A DNA stretch of 64,000 bases from Hyphomicrobiales bacterium. Its GTDB lineage: Bacteria; Pseudomonadota; Alphaproteobacteria; SPJN01. The translations under genes and the position numbers were made by a program. How positions within the stretch are numbered: position 1 is the first letter of the stretch; each line of letters opens with the position of its first letter. Of the stretch, positions 56,965 through 64,000 are shown piece by piece. The notes under the pieces are model-generated. The model had not been told where the DNA came from and did not search any database. It saw nothing but the letters and a program-made list of their open reading frames with translations. Location: NCBI GenBank assembly GCA_006844605.1, contig SPJN01000003.1:62001-126000 (forward strand), written 5' to 3'.

Positions 56965-57753
56965 ATGCGCCTGACTACGTGGAACGTCAACTCGATCAAG
57001 GCGCGCCTGCCCCGCGTTTTGGACTATCTAAAAGAAGCCAAACCCGACGCCATTGTCTTGCAGGAAATCAAATGCGTGGATGAAAACTTCCCGCGTGATG
57101 AGATTGAGGCACTGGGTTACACAGTCGAAACTCACGGCCAAAAAACCTATAATGGCGTTGCGCTATTAAGCCTTCACCCGATTTCAGAACTACGCACAGG
57201 ATTGCCCGGCGATGACAGTGATGAACAGGCCCGTTATATTGAAGCTGTGATTGTCCCCAAGGACAGCGCGCCCATCAGGCTGGGTGGGCTGTATTTGCCC
57301 AATGGCAACCCCGTCAGTCCTGACAGTGAAAAATACCCCTATAAACTGGCATGGATGGATCGGCTGATCAGCCATGCCAAAACGCTGATAGCGGATGAAA
57401 CAGACTTTATTCTGGCGGGCGACTATAACGTCATCCCGACAGATGATGATGTGCACGACCCCAAGGCATGGGAAGGCGATGCCCTGTTTCGGCCCGAAAC
57501 CCATCAAAAATACCGCACCTTATGCAATTTGGGACTGACAGATGCGTTTCGGTCCTGTCACACGGAACCGCATCGTTATTCATTCTGGGATTATCAGGCA
57601 GGTGCCTGGCAGAACGATCACGGCATTCGGATCGACCATCTGTTGCTGTCGCCCGGCGCAACAGACCGTTTAACAGGGGCCGGCATCGACAAATATGTCA
57701 GAGGGCTGGAAAAACCCTCTGACCATGTTCCTGCGTGGGCTGATCTGATTTAG
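56965..57753 (+). CDS. xthA: Exodeoxyribonuclease III
   Basis: ExoIII cuts DNA at abasic sites and degrades 3' ends. The 262-residue protein begins MRLTTWNVNSIKARL with Asn7, then LQEIKC with the metal ligand Glu34. Further motifs are DYNVIPTDDDVHDP, FRSCHTEPHRYSFWDYQAGAW in sense and the final SDHVPAW with the catalytic His. It follows erpA after 18 bp and overlaps the convergent DUF1254 gene by 4 bp. Confidence 0.96.
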   Translation: MRLTTWNVNSIKARLPRVLDYLKEAKPDAIVLQEIKCVDENFPRDEIEALGYTVETHGQKTYNGVALLSLHPISELRTGLPGDDSDEQARYIEAVIVPKDSAPIRLGGLYLPNGNPVSPDSEKYPYKLAWMDRLISHAKTLIADETDFILAGDYNVIPTDDDVHDPKAWEGDALFRPETHQKYRTLCNLGLTDAFRSCHTEPHRYSFWDYQAGAWQNDHGIRIDHLLLSPGATDRLTGAGIDKYVRGLEKPSDHVPAWADLI

Positions 57754-58280
57754 CCTTGAATAAGGCGGCAATCAGCCTTGCGACGTTCCGCATCAATTGC
57801 GGGCCACGCGTCGTCAAACGGGATCACACGGCGGAATAATACCAATCCCTTTGTTGTCGGCGCGCGCACGCCAATAGCGGTGGGTGGCACAATCGTGCTG
57901 CGATCACTTTCACGCATCAGAATAATTTCCTGACTATCACCCTCAACTGCCCGGTCATTCAGCGCAAAGAAATTGACGGTATCATCCGCAAAGAAGGAAA
58001 CCGAACTATAGGTTTCTGACTTTGGCATAGTTACCGCAAGCGCCCCCTTACGAAGATCAAAGGCACAGGTCGTGTAAGCCAAGTCCGGCGCAGGACGCAC
58101 AACAGTTCTAGATGTTTGATCAACCTTGGGGGCCTGATAAATCTCATTCACGCCATTTTGCTGTGACGCGCCAATAATGACCGCGCCCATCAGGACGTAA
58201 GGCACCAGCCACACCAATACAAAATGCAGACCGACAGCCGCAAATACTGTCCAAACAATCCATTTTAGAAAACCGCTCAT
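57750..58280 (-). CDS. DUF1254 domain protein, membrane-anchored
   Basis: The 176-residue protein has one or two N-terminal hydrophobic stretches (about 5-40) and a single DUF1254-type domain (IYQAPKVDQTSRTVVRPAPD, VTMPKSETYSSVSFFADDTVNFFALNDRAV in sense). The AGGAG eight bases upstream selects the ATG at 58280, which overlaps the DUF1214 stop by 4 bp (ATGA). In many proteins DUF1254 and DUF1214 are fused in one chain; here they are separate genes, made together. Function is unknown. Confidence 0.8.
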   Translation of the reverse strand: MSGFLKWIVWTVFAAVGLHFVLVWLVPYVLMGAVIIGASQQNGVNEIYQAPKVDQTSRTVVRPAPDLAYTTCAFDLRKGALAVTMPKSETYSSVSFFADDTVNFFALNDRAVEGDSQEIILMRESDRSTIVPPTAIGVRAPTTKGLVLFRRVIPFDDAWPAIDAERRKADCRLIQG

Positions 58281-58855
58281 TTGCATGTCTCCTTTTTGAT
58301 GGAGGGTAAGGGCGTGCTGTCAGGTGCCGAATAGACTGACGCACCGGGATTATAAAGCCGAAGCGTCAAGGAAAATGGCGAGCCTGCATTGCGCGAACTG
58401 ATCCAGTTTACCGGCTGCGCCTTTGGTGAGACGACGGCATGGAAATGGCCCGGGCGTGTGCGCGTCACCGTGGTTTGCGCAACAGATGGGCGATTATCAT
58501 CATTCCGCACCAGATAATTATCGAGCGCGTAGATCGTCATGCTCCACCATCGTGTGTCTGGGTCAGGCCCTTCAACACGATAGGTGCAATCCTCGGTCAG
58601 TGTATCGCCATCTGAATCCTGAAACGCTGTATAATAAATCGTTTCTTCCTTTGACAGCGCCAACAACCCACCAATGGCAACAGCGGCCTTTGTATACATA
58701 TCCGCGTCTGCACTGCCGACAGTCAAACTGGTTGACCACGGGCCGTTATCAATACCACGGTCACGAATGCCGATGCCCACCGTCACAACGACGCTAGCAA
58801 TGGCAAGCACGGCAGCAACCACCAAGCCTGCCAAAATTGCAGCAAATTTCCTCAT
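58277..58855 (-). CDS. DUF1214 domain protein, membrane-anchored
   Basis: The 192-residue protein has an N-terminal membrane anchor or signal (about 8-32), then a DUF1214 domain (WSTSLTVGSADADMYTKA, YYTAFQDSDGDTLTEDCTYRVEG in sense, WWSMTIYALDNYLVRNDDN). GGGGGAAG precedes the ATG at 58855. It lies 24 bp after ilvD on the same strand and is coupled to the DUF1254 gene. The domain pair has no proven activity, and I see no catalytic residues. Confidence 0.8.
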   Translation of the reverse strand: MRKFAAILAGLVVAAVLAIASVVVTVGIGIRDRGIDNGPWSTSLTVGSADADMYTKAAVAIGGLLALSKEETIYYTAFQDSDGDTLTEDCTYRVEGPDPDTRWWSMTIYALDNYLVRNDDNRPSVAQTTVTRTRPGHFHAVVSPKAQPVNWISSRNAGSPFSLTLRLYNPGASVYSAPDSTPLPSIKKETCK

Positions 58856-58879
58856 CACTTCCCCCAAGAAAATGAAAAA

Positions 58880-60604
58880 TTAGATGTCGGCATAGCAGCG
58901 AATTTCTGCTGCGCCGCCCGGATGTGTCACTGCACCCTTGCGAGCCGGACCAACCGTCTGCTTGTATTTCCACAACGTGCCATTGCCGAATTGAGCTGCA
59001 GGCTCTTTCCAATCCTTGCGGCGGGCCTCAAGCTCGTCATCGGTTAGATCAACTGTGATGGTCCCTTCTTCGGCATCAATGGTGATCATGTCACCATCTT
59101 TCAGCAAGCCGATCGGGCCGCCAACGGCAGCTTCGGGGCCAACGTGACCGATGCAGAACCCGCGTGTCGCACCAGAGAAACGGCCATCTGTGATCAAGGC
59201 AACCTTGTCACCCATGCCCTGCCCGTAAAGTGCGGACGTAGTGGACAACATCTCGCGCATACCGGGACCACCCTTTGGGCCTTCGTTCCGGATGACGATG
59301 ACATCGCCTTCGGCATAGTTTTCGTTTTCCACGGCTGCGAAGGCATCTTCTTCACACTCAAACACACGTGCCGGACCAGTGAAAATCAGCTTTTCCATCC
59401 CGGCAACTTTCACGATTGCGCCTTCTGGGGCCAGATTGCCTTGCAGTCCAACAACGCCGCCCGTTGGAGTGATCGGGTTTGTTACCGGATAGATCACGTT
59501 CTGGTTGGCGTTGAATTCAATCCCTTCCAGGTTTTCTTCCAGCGTCTTGCCGGTTACCGTCAGGCAATCGCCGTGCAGGAAACCGCCATCAAGCAATGTC
59601 CGCAGCAGAACCGGCACGCCGCCGGCCTCATACATATCCTTGGCAACATAGGCCCCGCCCGGTTTCAGGTCGGCAATGTAAGGTGTTTTCTTGAAAATTT
59701 CGGCAACATGCATCAGGTCAAAATCAATGCCCGCCTCATGGGCCATCGCAGGCAAGTGAAGACCGCCATTGGTTGACCCGCCGGTTGCCGCAACGACAGT
59801 TGCAGCATTTTCAAGGCTTTTACGCGTCACGATATCGCGCGGACGGATATTCCGGGCAATCAGGTCCATGACCGCCTCGCCTGATTTTTCGGCATATTGG
59901 TCACGGCTTTCATAGGGCGCAGGTGCCCCGGATGATAGCGGCAGGGCAAGGCCGATAGCCTCTGACACGCATGCCATAGTGTTGGCCGTGAACTGACCGC
60001 CACATGCACCGGCAGACGGACACGCAACACATTCCAGCTCATGCAACTCTTCATCATCCATATTGCCTGCTGAATGCTGACCGACAGCTTCAAACACATC
60101 AAGGACGGTAACGTCCTTACCCCTGTGTGACCCCGGCAGGATTGACCCGCCATACATAAACACAGACGGCACGTTCAAACGGATCATTGCCATCATCATG
60201 CCCGGCAGGCTTTTGTCACATCCGGCAATTCCGACCAAGGCGTCATAGCAATGCCCGCGCATGGTCAATTCGATGGAGTCTGCAATAACCTCACGCGAGA
60301 CAAGCGAGCTTTTCATCCCCTCATGCCCCATGGCGATGCCATCGGTCACAGTGATCGTGCAAAATTCACGCGGTGTGCCGCCAGCCGTGGCAACACCCTT
60401 TTTCGCTTCCTGCGCCTGACGCATCAAGGAAATGTTACAGGGCGCAGCCTCGTTCCATGCAGAAACAACGCCGACAAATGGCTGATTGATTTCTTCCTCT
60501 GTCATGCCCATGGCATAATAGTAAGACCGATGGGGTGACCGTTCAGGCCCGACCGAAACATGACGGCTGGGCAATTTGGTTTTATCAAAGGTATTGTTTG
60601 TCAT
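58880..60604 (-). CDS. ilvD: Dihydroxy-acid dehydratase IlvD
   Basis: IlvD makes the 2-oxo acids that lead to valine, isoleucine, leucine and pantothenate. The 574-residue protein has three conserved cluster cysteines: Cys56 (AAPCNISLM), Cys129 ([11 protein letters not shown]) and Cys201 ([11 protein letters not shown]). The spacing matches the [2Fe-2S] type. The C-terminal [20 protein letters not shown] is typical. It follows valS by 9 bp on the same strand, so valyl-tRNA synthetase and a valine pathway enzyme are probably cotranscribed. The usual ilvBN or leu genes are not near. Confidence 0.96.
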   Translation of the reverse strand: MTNNTFDKTKLPSRHVSVGPERSPHRSYYYAMGMTEEEINQPFVGVVSAWNEAAPCNISLMRQAQEAKKGVATAGGTPREFCTITVTDGIAMGHEGMKSSLVSREVIADSIELTMRGHCYDALVGIAGCDKSLPGMMMAMIRLNVPSVFMYGGSILPGSHRGKDVTVLDVFEAVGQHSAGNMDDEELHELECVACPSAGACGGQFTANTMACVSEAIGLALPLSSGAPAPYESRDQYAEKSGEAVMDLIARNIRPRDIVTRKSLENAATVVAATGGSTNGGLHLPAMAHEAGIDFDLMHVAEIFKKTPYIADLKPGGAYVAKDMYEAGGVPVLLRTLLDGGFLHGDCLTVTGKTLEENLEGIEFNANQNVIYPVTNPITPTGGVVGLQGNLAPEGAIVKVAGMEKLIFTGPARVFECEEDAFAAVENENYAEGDVIVIRNEGPKGGPGMREMLSTTSALYGQGMGDKVALITDGRFSGATRGFCIGHVGPEAAVGGPIGLLKDGDMITIDAEEGTITVDLTDDELEARRKDWKEPAAQFGNGTLWKYKQTVGPARKGAVTHPGGAAEIRCYADI

Positions 60605-60613
60605 GATCTGTCC

Positions 60614-63280
60614 TCAAGTAACGTCTTCTAGGCGGGCAAGGGCATCTTTCAGCCGCGCCGCGTTTTCTTCTAATTCTACTTTCTTGGCACGCTCCAGCGC
60701 CACAACATGTTCCGGCGCCTTGGCGATAAATTTTTCATTATTCAGCTTACCATCAATCCGTGCGATCAGCCCAGAAAGCTTATCAATTTCCTTGGCAAGG
60801 CGGGCCTGTTCAGCCCCCAAATCCATCACGTCAGCAACAGGTAGGAACAGGCTGGCCCCAGCCGCAACTGTTTGAATGGCCCCTTTGGGCGCATCCTCTG
60901 TTGTACTGGCAATATCATTTAGCCGCGCCATACGGCTGATCAGGGCATCATGGCGCTGCACAGCAACCCAATCATCATCCGACAACCCCTTGACCAATAA
61001 CGGCACTTTTGCGCCTGCGGGCACGTTCATTTCTGAACGGACAGAGCGGATTTCGTTAATCAGCTCAATGACCATAGCCATTTCACTATCGGCAGCCTCG
61101 TCCGCCGCATGGGTATATGACGGCCAATCAGCAAGGATCAACATGGTGTCTCGGCCACCGGCCTGCTCCCCAATGCGCTGCCACAATTCTTCGGTGATAA
61201 AGGGCGAGAACGGATGCAGCATGACCAAAATTTGATCCAACACCCATGCAGCCATCGCCTTGGTTTCAGTTTTGGCAGCCTCGTCATCGCTGTTCAACAG
61301 CGGCTTGATAAACTCAAGATACCAGTCGCAATAGATGTTCCAGATAAAGCGGTAAAGACCACCTGCGGCTTCATCAAACTTATAGGTTTCCAACGCTTCA
61401 CGAATTGTCTGCTCAGTCCGCGCAACCTCGCCGGCAATCCAGCGATTGACTGGCTGCGTCGCTGCGGCGGGGTCAAACCCGGCAACGGGAAATGCCTCGT
61501 TCATTTCACAAAACCGCGCCGCATTCCAAAGTTTGGTCCCAAAATTGCGATAGCCTTCTATGCGGCTTTCATCAAGCTTGATGTCACGGCCCTGTGCCGC
61601 CATCGCCGCCAAGGTAAAGCGTAATGCATCCGCACCGTACTGACCGATCAGCTCCAGCGGATCAACGACATTACCCTTTGACTTGGACATTTTCTGGCCG
61701 TTCTTGTCACGGACAAGCGCGTGGACATAAATATCGGCAAAGGGTTCTTCGCCCGTGAACTCAAGCCCCTGCATCATCATGCGGGCAACCCAGAAGAAAA
61801 TAATGTCAAAGCCCGTCACCAATACAGATGTCGGGTAATAACGCTTCAGCTCATCGGTTTGTTCAGGCCAGCCAAGGGTAGAGAACGGCCACAAGGCGGA
61901 CGAGAACCACGTGTCGAGCACGTCCTCATCCTGTGCCAGTTCAACAGACTTGCCGTAATGCGCTTCGGCTGCCGCATTGGCTTTGTCTTCGGTTTCCTCA
62001 ACAAAGACAGTGCCGTCAGGGCCATACCAAGCCGGAATTTGATGCCCCCACCACAGTTGGCGTGACACACACCATGGCTGGATATTACGCATCCATTCAA
62101 AATAGGTCTTTTCCCAGTTTTTGGGGACAAAGCGTGTGCGCTCTTGTTCAACCGATTCAAGGGCAGGCTTGGCCAGCGTCGGCGCGTCTACATACCATTG
62201 GTCGGTCAAGTATGGTTCAATCACAACATCAGACCGGTCGCCATAGGGCACCATCAAGGTGTGATCCTCAACCTTCTCAAGAAGGCCCAAGGCGTCGATA
62301 TCCTCGATGATTTTTTTACGCGCCGCAAACCGTTCCATACCACGATAGGCCTCTGGAACCTCGTCGTTCAGATTGGCGTGCTCATCCAGAATATTAATCT
62401 GTGCCAGCCCGCAGCGTTTGCCAACTTCAAAGTCATTAAAGTCATGCGCAGGCGTGATCTTCACCGCGCCAGAACCCTGTTCAGGGTCAGCATAGCTGTC
62501 GGCAACAATCGGAATTTCACGGCCAACCAATGGCAGCGTAACAGTTTTACCAATCAATGCCTTGTACCGTTCATCATCAGGATGAACCGCAACACCGCTA
62601 TCACCCAACATGGTTTCCGGGCGCGTTGTGGCAACAGTGATGTGACCGGACCCATCCGTCAGCGGATAGCGGAAGTGCCACATGCTGCCCTGCACTTCCT
62701 TGTTTACCACTTCCAAATCGGAAATCGCTGTCAGGAATTTGGGGTCCCAGTTCACCAGACGCTTATCGCGGTAGATCAAATCCTTTTTGTGAAGGGCAAC
62801 AAACACCTTACGGACGGCGGCAGACAACCCGTCATCCATGGTAAAGCGTTCACGGCTCCAGTCACATGATGCCCCAAGGCGGCGTAGTTGACGGGTGATC
62901 GTGCCGCCGGATTCTTCTTTCCAGTCCCAGACAAGCTCGACAAACTTATCACGGCCCATCTCACGACGGGTCGGCCCACCCTGTTGGGCGATATTCCGTT
63001 CCACAACCATTTGCGTGGCGATACCCGCATGGTCTGTGCCCGGCTGCCACAACACATCCTTGCCGCGCAGACGTTCAAAACGGGTCAGAACATCCTGCAA
63101 CGTATTGTTCAACGCATGGCCCATATGGAGCGAGCCGGTGACATTCGGCGGCGGTATCACGATCGAAAAGCTGTCAGCGCCGGGTTTTGCGCCCGCGCCG
63201 GCCTTAAACGCACCGGATTCTTCCCACGACTTGTACAGCCGCTCTTCAACCTCTTGAGGATTAAAACTTTTGTCGATCAT
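60614..63280 (-). CDS. valS: Valyl-tRNA synthetase
   Basis: ValRS charges tRNA-Val and edits threonine. The 888-residue protein has the HIGH-type motif HMGH (52-55) in PPPNVTGSLHMGHALNN, the editing domain (about 190-330), the KMSKS motif near residue 530 and a C-terminal coiled coil (about 825-888), a ValRS hallmark. It lies after popZ on the same strand, 70 bp away, as is common in alphaproteobacteria. Confidence 0.97.
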   Translation of the reverse strand: MIDKSFNPQEVEERLYKSWEESGAFKAGAGAKPGADSFSIVIPPPNVTGSLHMGHALNNTLQDVLTRFERLRGKDVLWQPGTDHAGIATQMVVERNIAQQGGPTRREMGRDKFVELVWDWKEESGGTITRQLRRLGASCDWSRERFTMDDGLSAAVRKVFVALHKKDLIYRDKRLVNWDPKFLTAISDLEVVNKEVQGSMWHFRYPLTDGSGHITVATTRPETMLGDSGVAVHPDDERYKALIGKTVTLPLVGREIPIVADSYADPEQGSGAVKITPAHDFNDFEVGKRCGLAQINILDEHANLNDEVPEAYRGMERFAARKKIIEDIDALGLLEKVEDHTLMVPYGDRSDVVIEPYLTDQWYVDAPTLAKPALESVEQERTRFVPKNWEKTYFEWMRNIQPWCVSRQLWWGHQIPAWYGPDGTVFVEETEDKANAAAEAHYGKSVELAQDEDVLDTWFSSALWPFSTLGWPEQTDELKRYYPTSVLVTGFDIIFFWVARMMMQGLEFTGEEPFADIYVHALVRDKNGQKMSKSKGNVVDPLELIGQYGADALRFTLAAMAAQGRDIKLDESRIEGYRNFGTKLWNAARFCEMNEAFPVAGFDPAAATQPVNRWIAGEVARTEQTIREALETYKFDEAAGGLYRFIWNIYCDWYLEFIKPLLNSDDEAAKTETKAMAAWVLDQILVMLHPFSPFITEELWQRIGEQAGGRDTMLILADWPSYTHAADEAADSEMAMVIELINEIRSVRSEMNVPAGAKVPLLVKGLSDDDWVAVQRHDALISRMARLNDIASTTEDAPKGAIQTVAAGASLFLPVADVMDLGAEQARLAKEIDKLSGLIARIDGKLNNEKFIAKAPEHVVALERAKKVELEENAARLKDALARLEDVT

Positions 63281-63350
63281 AACATATCCATCGTGTCCGC
63301 TTCGCCCGGTTTGGCTATCGGATCACTTCATTCCACATTGATTGAGGGTT

Positions 63351-63806
63351 CTACCGATCCAAAGGCCGTTGCGCAATCTCTTCACGCACCACACGGACCA
63401 CAATATCAGCCAGATTGGCATCCAGCCAGTCACGGACAAGTGGTGAGAGAATGGCGTCCAAACGCGATTCGATTGCATCAGGAATAGCATCGGGATCGGC
63501 CATAAGCGCAGCCTGCAACCCTTCGGTCAGGGCTGCTGCAATAGATTGTTCAAGCCCGGCCGCCGGGATCGTATCTTGAGGGGCTGCAGCTGTTGCCTTG
63601 TTCGTTGGCGCAACAGAGGCAACGTCAATATCGCCATCCTGTACAATTTCTGTCAGGTCAAGCACGCCGCGCGCCTTGATAGAGGCCGCAACAGTTTCGT
63701 CCTGACGCCGTTCTTCGGCGGCAAAGCGGCCGCGAATGGCATCAAGAACCGCATCAACCGAATTGTCGGCTGCGTTATCGGCACTTTCCTGTCTGTCGCT
63801 GCTCAT
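63351..63806 (-). CDS. PopZ-like polar organising protein (DUF2497)
   Basis: The 151-residue protein has the conserved N-terminal helix (VDAVLDAIRGRFAAEERR, about 20-40), a variable acidic middle and the C-terminal oligomerisation helices SRLDAILSPLVRDWLDANLADIVVRVVREEI in sense. PopZ forms a polar matrix that tethers the chromosome origin through ParB. The linker is shorter than in Caulobacter. The ATG at 63806 is preferred over a TTG at 63824. It sits between tolC and valS, the typical popZ location. Confidence 0.88.
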   Translation of the reverse strand: MSSDRQESADNAADNSVDAVLDAIRGRFAAEERRQDETVAASIKARGVLDLTEIVQDGDIDVASVAPTNKATAAAPQDTIPAAGLEQSIAAALTEGLQAALMADPDAIPDAIESRLDAILSPLVRDWLDANLADIVVRVVREEIAQRPLDR

Positions 63807-63839
63807 GCTGGTACGAGCCACCAAAGTTAAAGAACTGGG

Positions 63840-64000
63840 TCAGTCACCCAAGAAATAGTCAACGGCGCGATCAACCACGCCATCTGCTGCTGCCGGGTCG
63901 ATAATCGCTACACTAAGCCCAAGCCCGCGCGCATTCAACAAGCCTGTTGCTGCCAGTAATTGATAGGCTGCCACCGCTTCGTTCTGTACGGCGCGCGCCA
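63840..64000 (-). CDS. TolC family outer membrane efflux protein, C-terminal end only
   Basis: Reading the minus strand from the window edge gives about 52 codons to a TGA at 63840-63842. The sequence contains NEAVAAYQLLAATGLLNARGLGL followed by an IIDPAA stretch and ends DRAVDYFLGD. This matches the end of TolC-type channels, whose usual form is LLAATGRLTAxDLGL then YDP. The rest of the gene lies beyond the window. The location next to popZ and valS agrees with tolC in related genomes. Confidence 0.85.
   Translation of the reverse strand, partial: ARAVQNEAVAAYQLLAATGLLNARGLGLSVAIIDPAAADGVVDRAVDYFLGD

Overview
This window is a stretch of chromosome from an alphaproteobacterium. The evidence is the set of gene neighbourhoods: pdxJ-acpS-lepB-rnc-era-recO; mfd-sdhE diverging from recG; gyrA-coaD-two cyclophilins-queA-tgt; xthA/erpA/dgt/argS/SPOR/scpA/scpB/tatABC/serS/surE/pcm/nlpD followed by yajC-secD-secF-Mth938; and tolC-popZ-valS. 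PopZ and homologues of the mitochondrial complex I assembly factors NDUFAF3 and NDUFAF6 fit the same class. The genus cannot be fixed from the sequence alone. A TRAP transporter and a haloalkane dehalogenase would suit a free-living, perhaps marine, heterotroph, but that is inference.

Layout. 1-2157 (+): 3' part of a TRAP large permease, hisI, sufE. 2147-10591 (-): a long run reading SDR dehydrogenase, DUF2062, pdxJ, acpS, lepB, rnc, era, a Pmp3-like peptide, recO, parC. 10702-19604: a DsbA-family protein facing mfd-sdhE, then recG facing a DUF502 protein, then a kinase-like phosphotransferase and a DUF6285 protein. 19608-23652: DUF454 and SYLF proteins, a terminator, a MarR regulator, tRNA-Lys(UUU) with its own promoter, and a two-gene unit of haloalkane dehalogenase and TauD-type dioxygenase. 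23662-32325 (-): tgt, queA, two cyclophilins, coaD, gyrA, an SPFH protein, ssb. 32592-38655 (+): uvrA with a histone-H1-like tail, an amidase, trmFO. 38638-45583: NDUFAF6-like protein, PuuD-like membrane protein (+), NDUFAF3-like protein, secF, secD, yajC, a DUF815 ATPase (+), nlpD. 45588-55241 (-): pcm, surE, serS, tatC, tatB, tatA, an orphan ABC ATPase, scpB, scpA, SPOR protein, argS. 55280-63806: dgt, erpA and xthA (+), DUF1254, DUF1214, ilvD, valS, popZ, and the last codons of tolC at the right edge.

Most genes are core: DNA topology and repair (gyrA, parC, recO, recG, mfd, uvrA, ssb, xthA), chromosome organisation (scpAB, popZ), tRNA charging and modification (argS, serS, valS, tgt, queA, trmFO), and protein export (lepB, yajC-secDF, tatABC). 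The accessory-looking parts are the dehalogenase/dioxygenase pair beside tRNA-Lys, the orphan ABC ATPase between scpB and tatA, and the DUF1254/DUF1214 pair behind ilvD. No insertion sequence, prophage, integrase, CRISPR array, rRNA or toxin-antitoxin pair was seen.

The points most worth following up are the Lys/Ala pentapeptide tail on UvrA, a Gln at the quinolone-contact serine position in both GyrA and ParC, an Asn where E. coli RNase III has a metal-binding Asp, and perfect hairpins holding both stop codons at two tail-to-tail gene junctions. I found no clearly novel multi-gene system.
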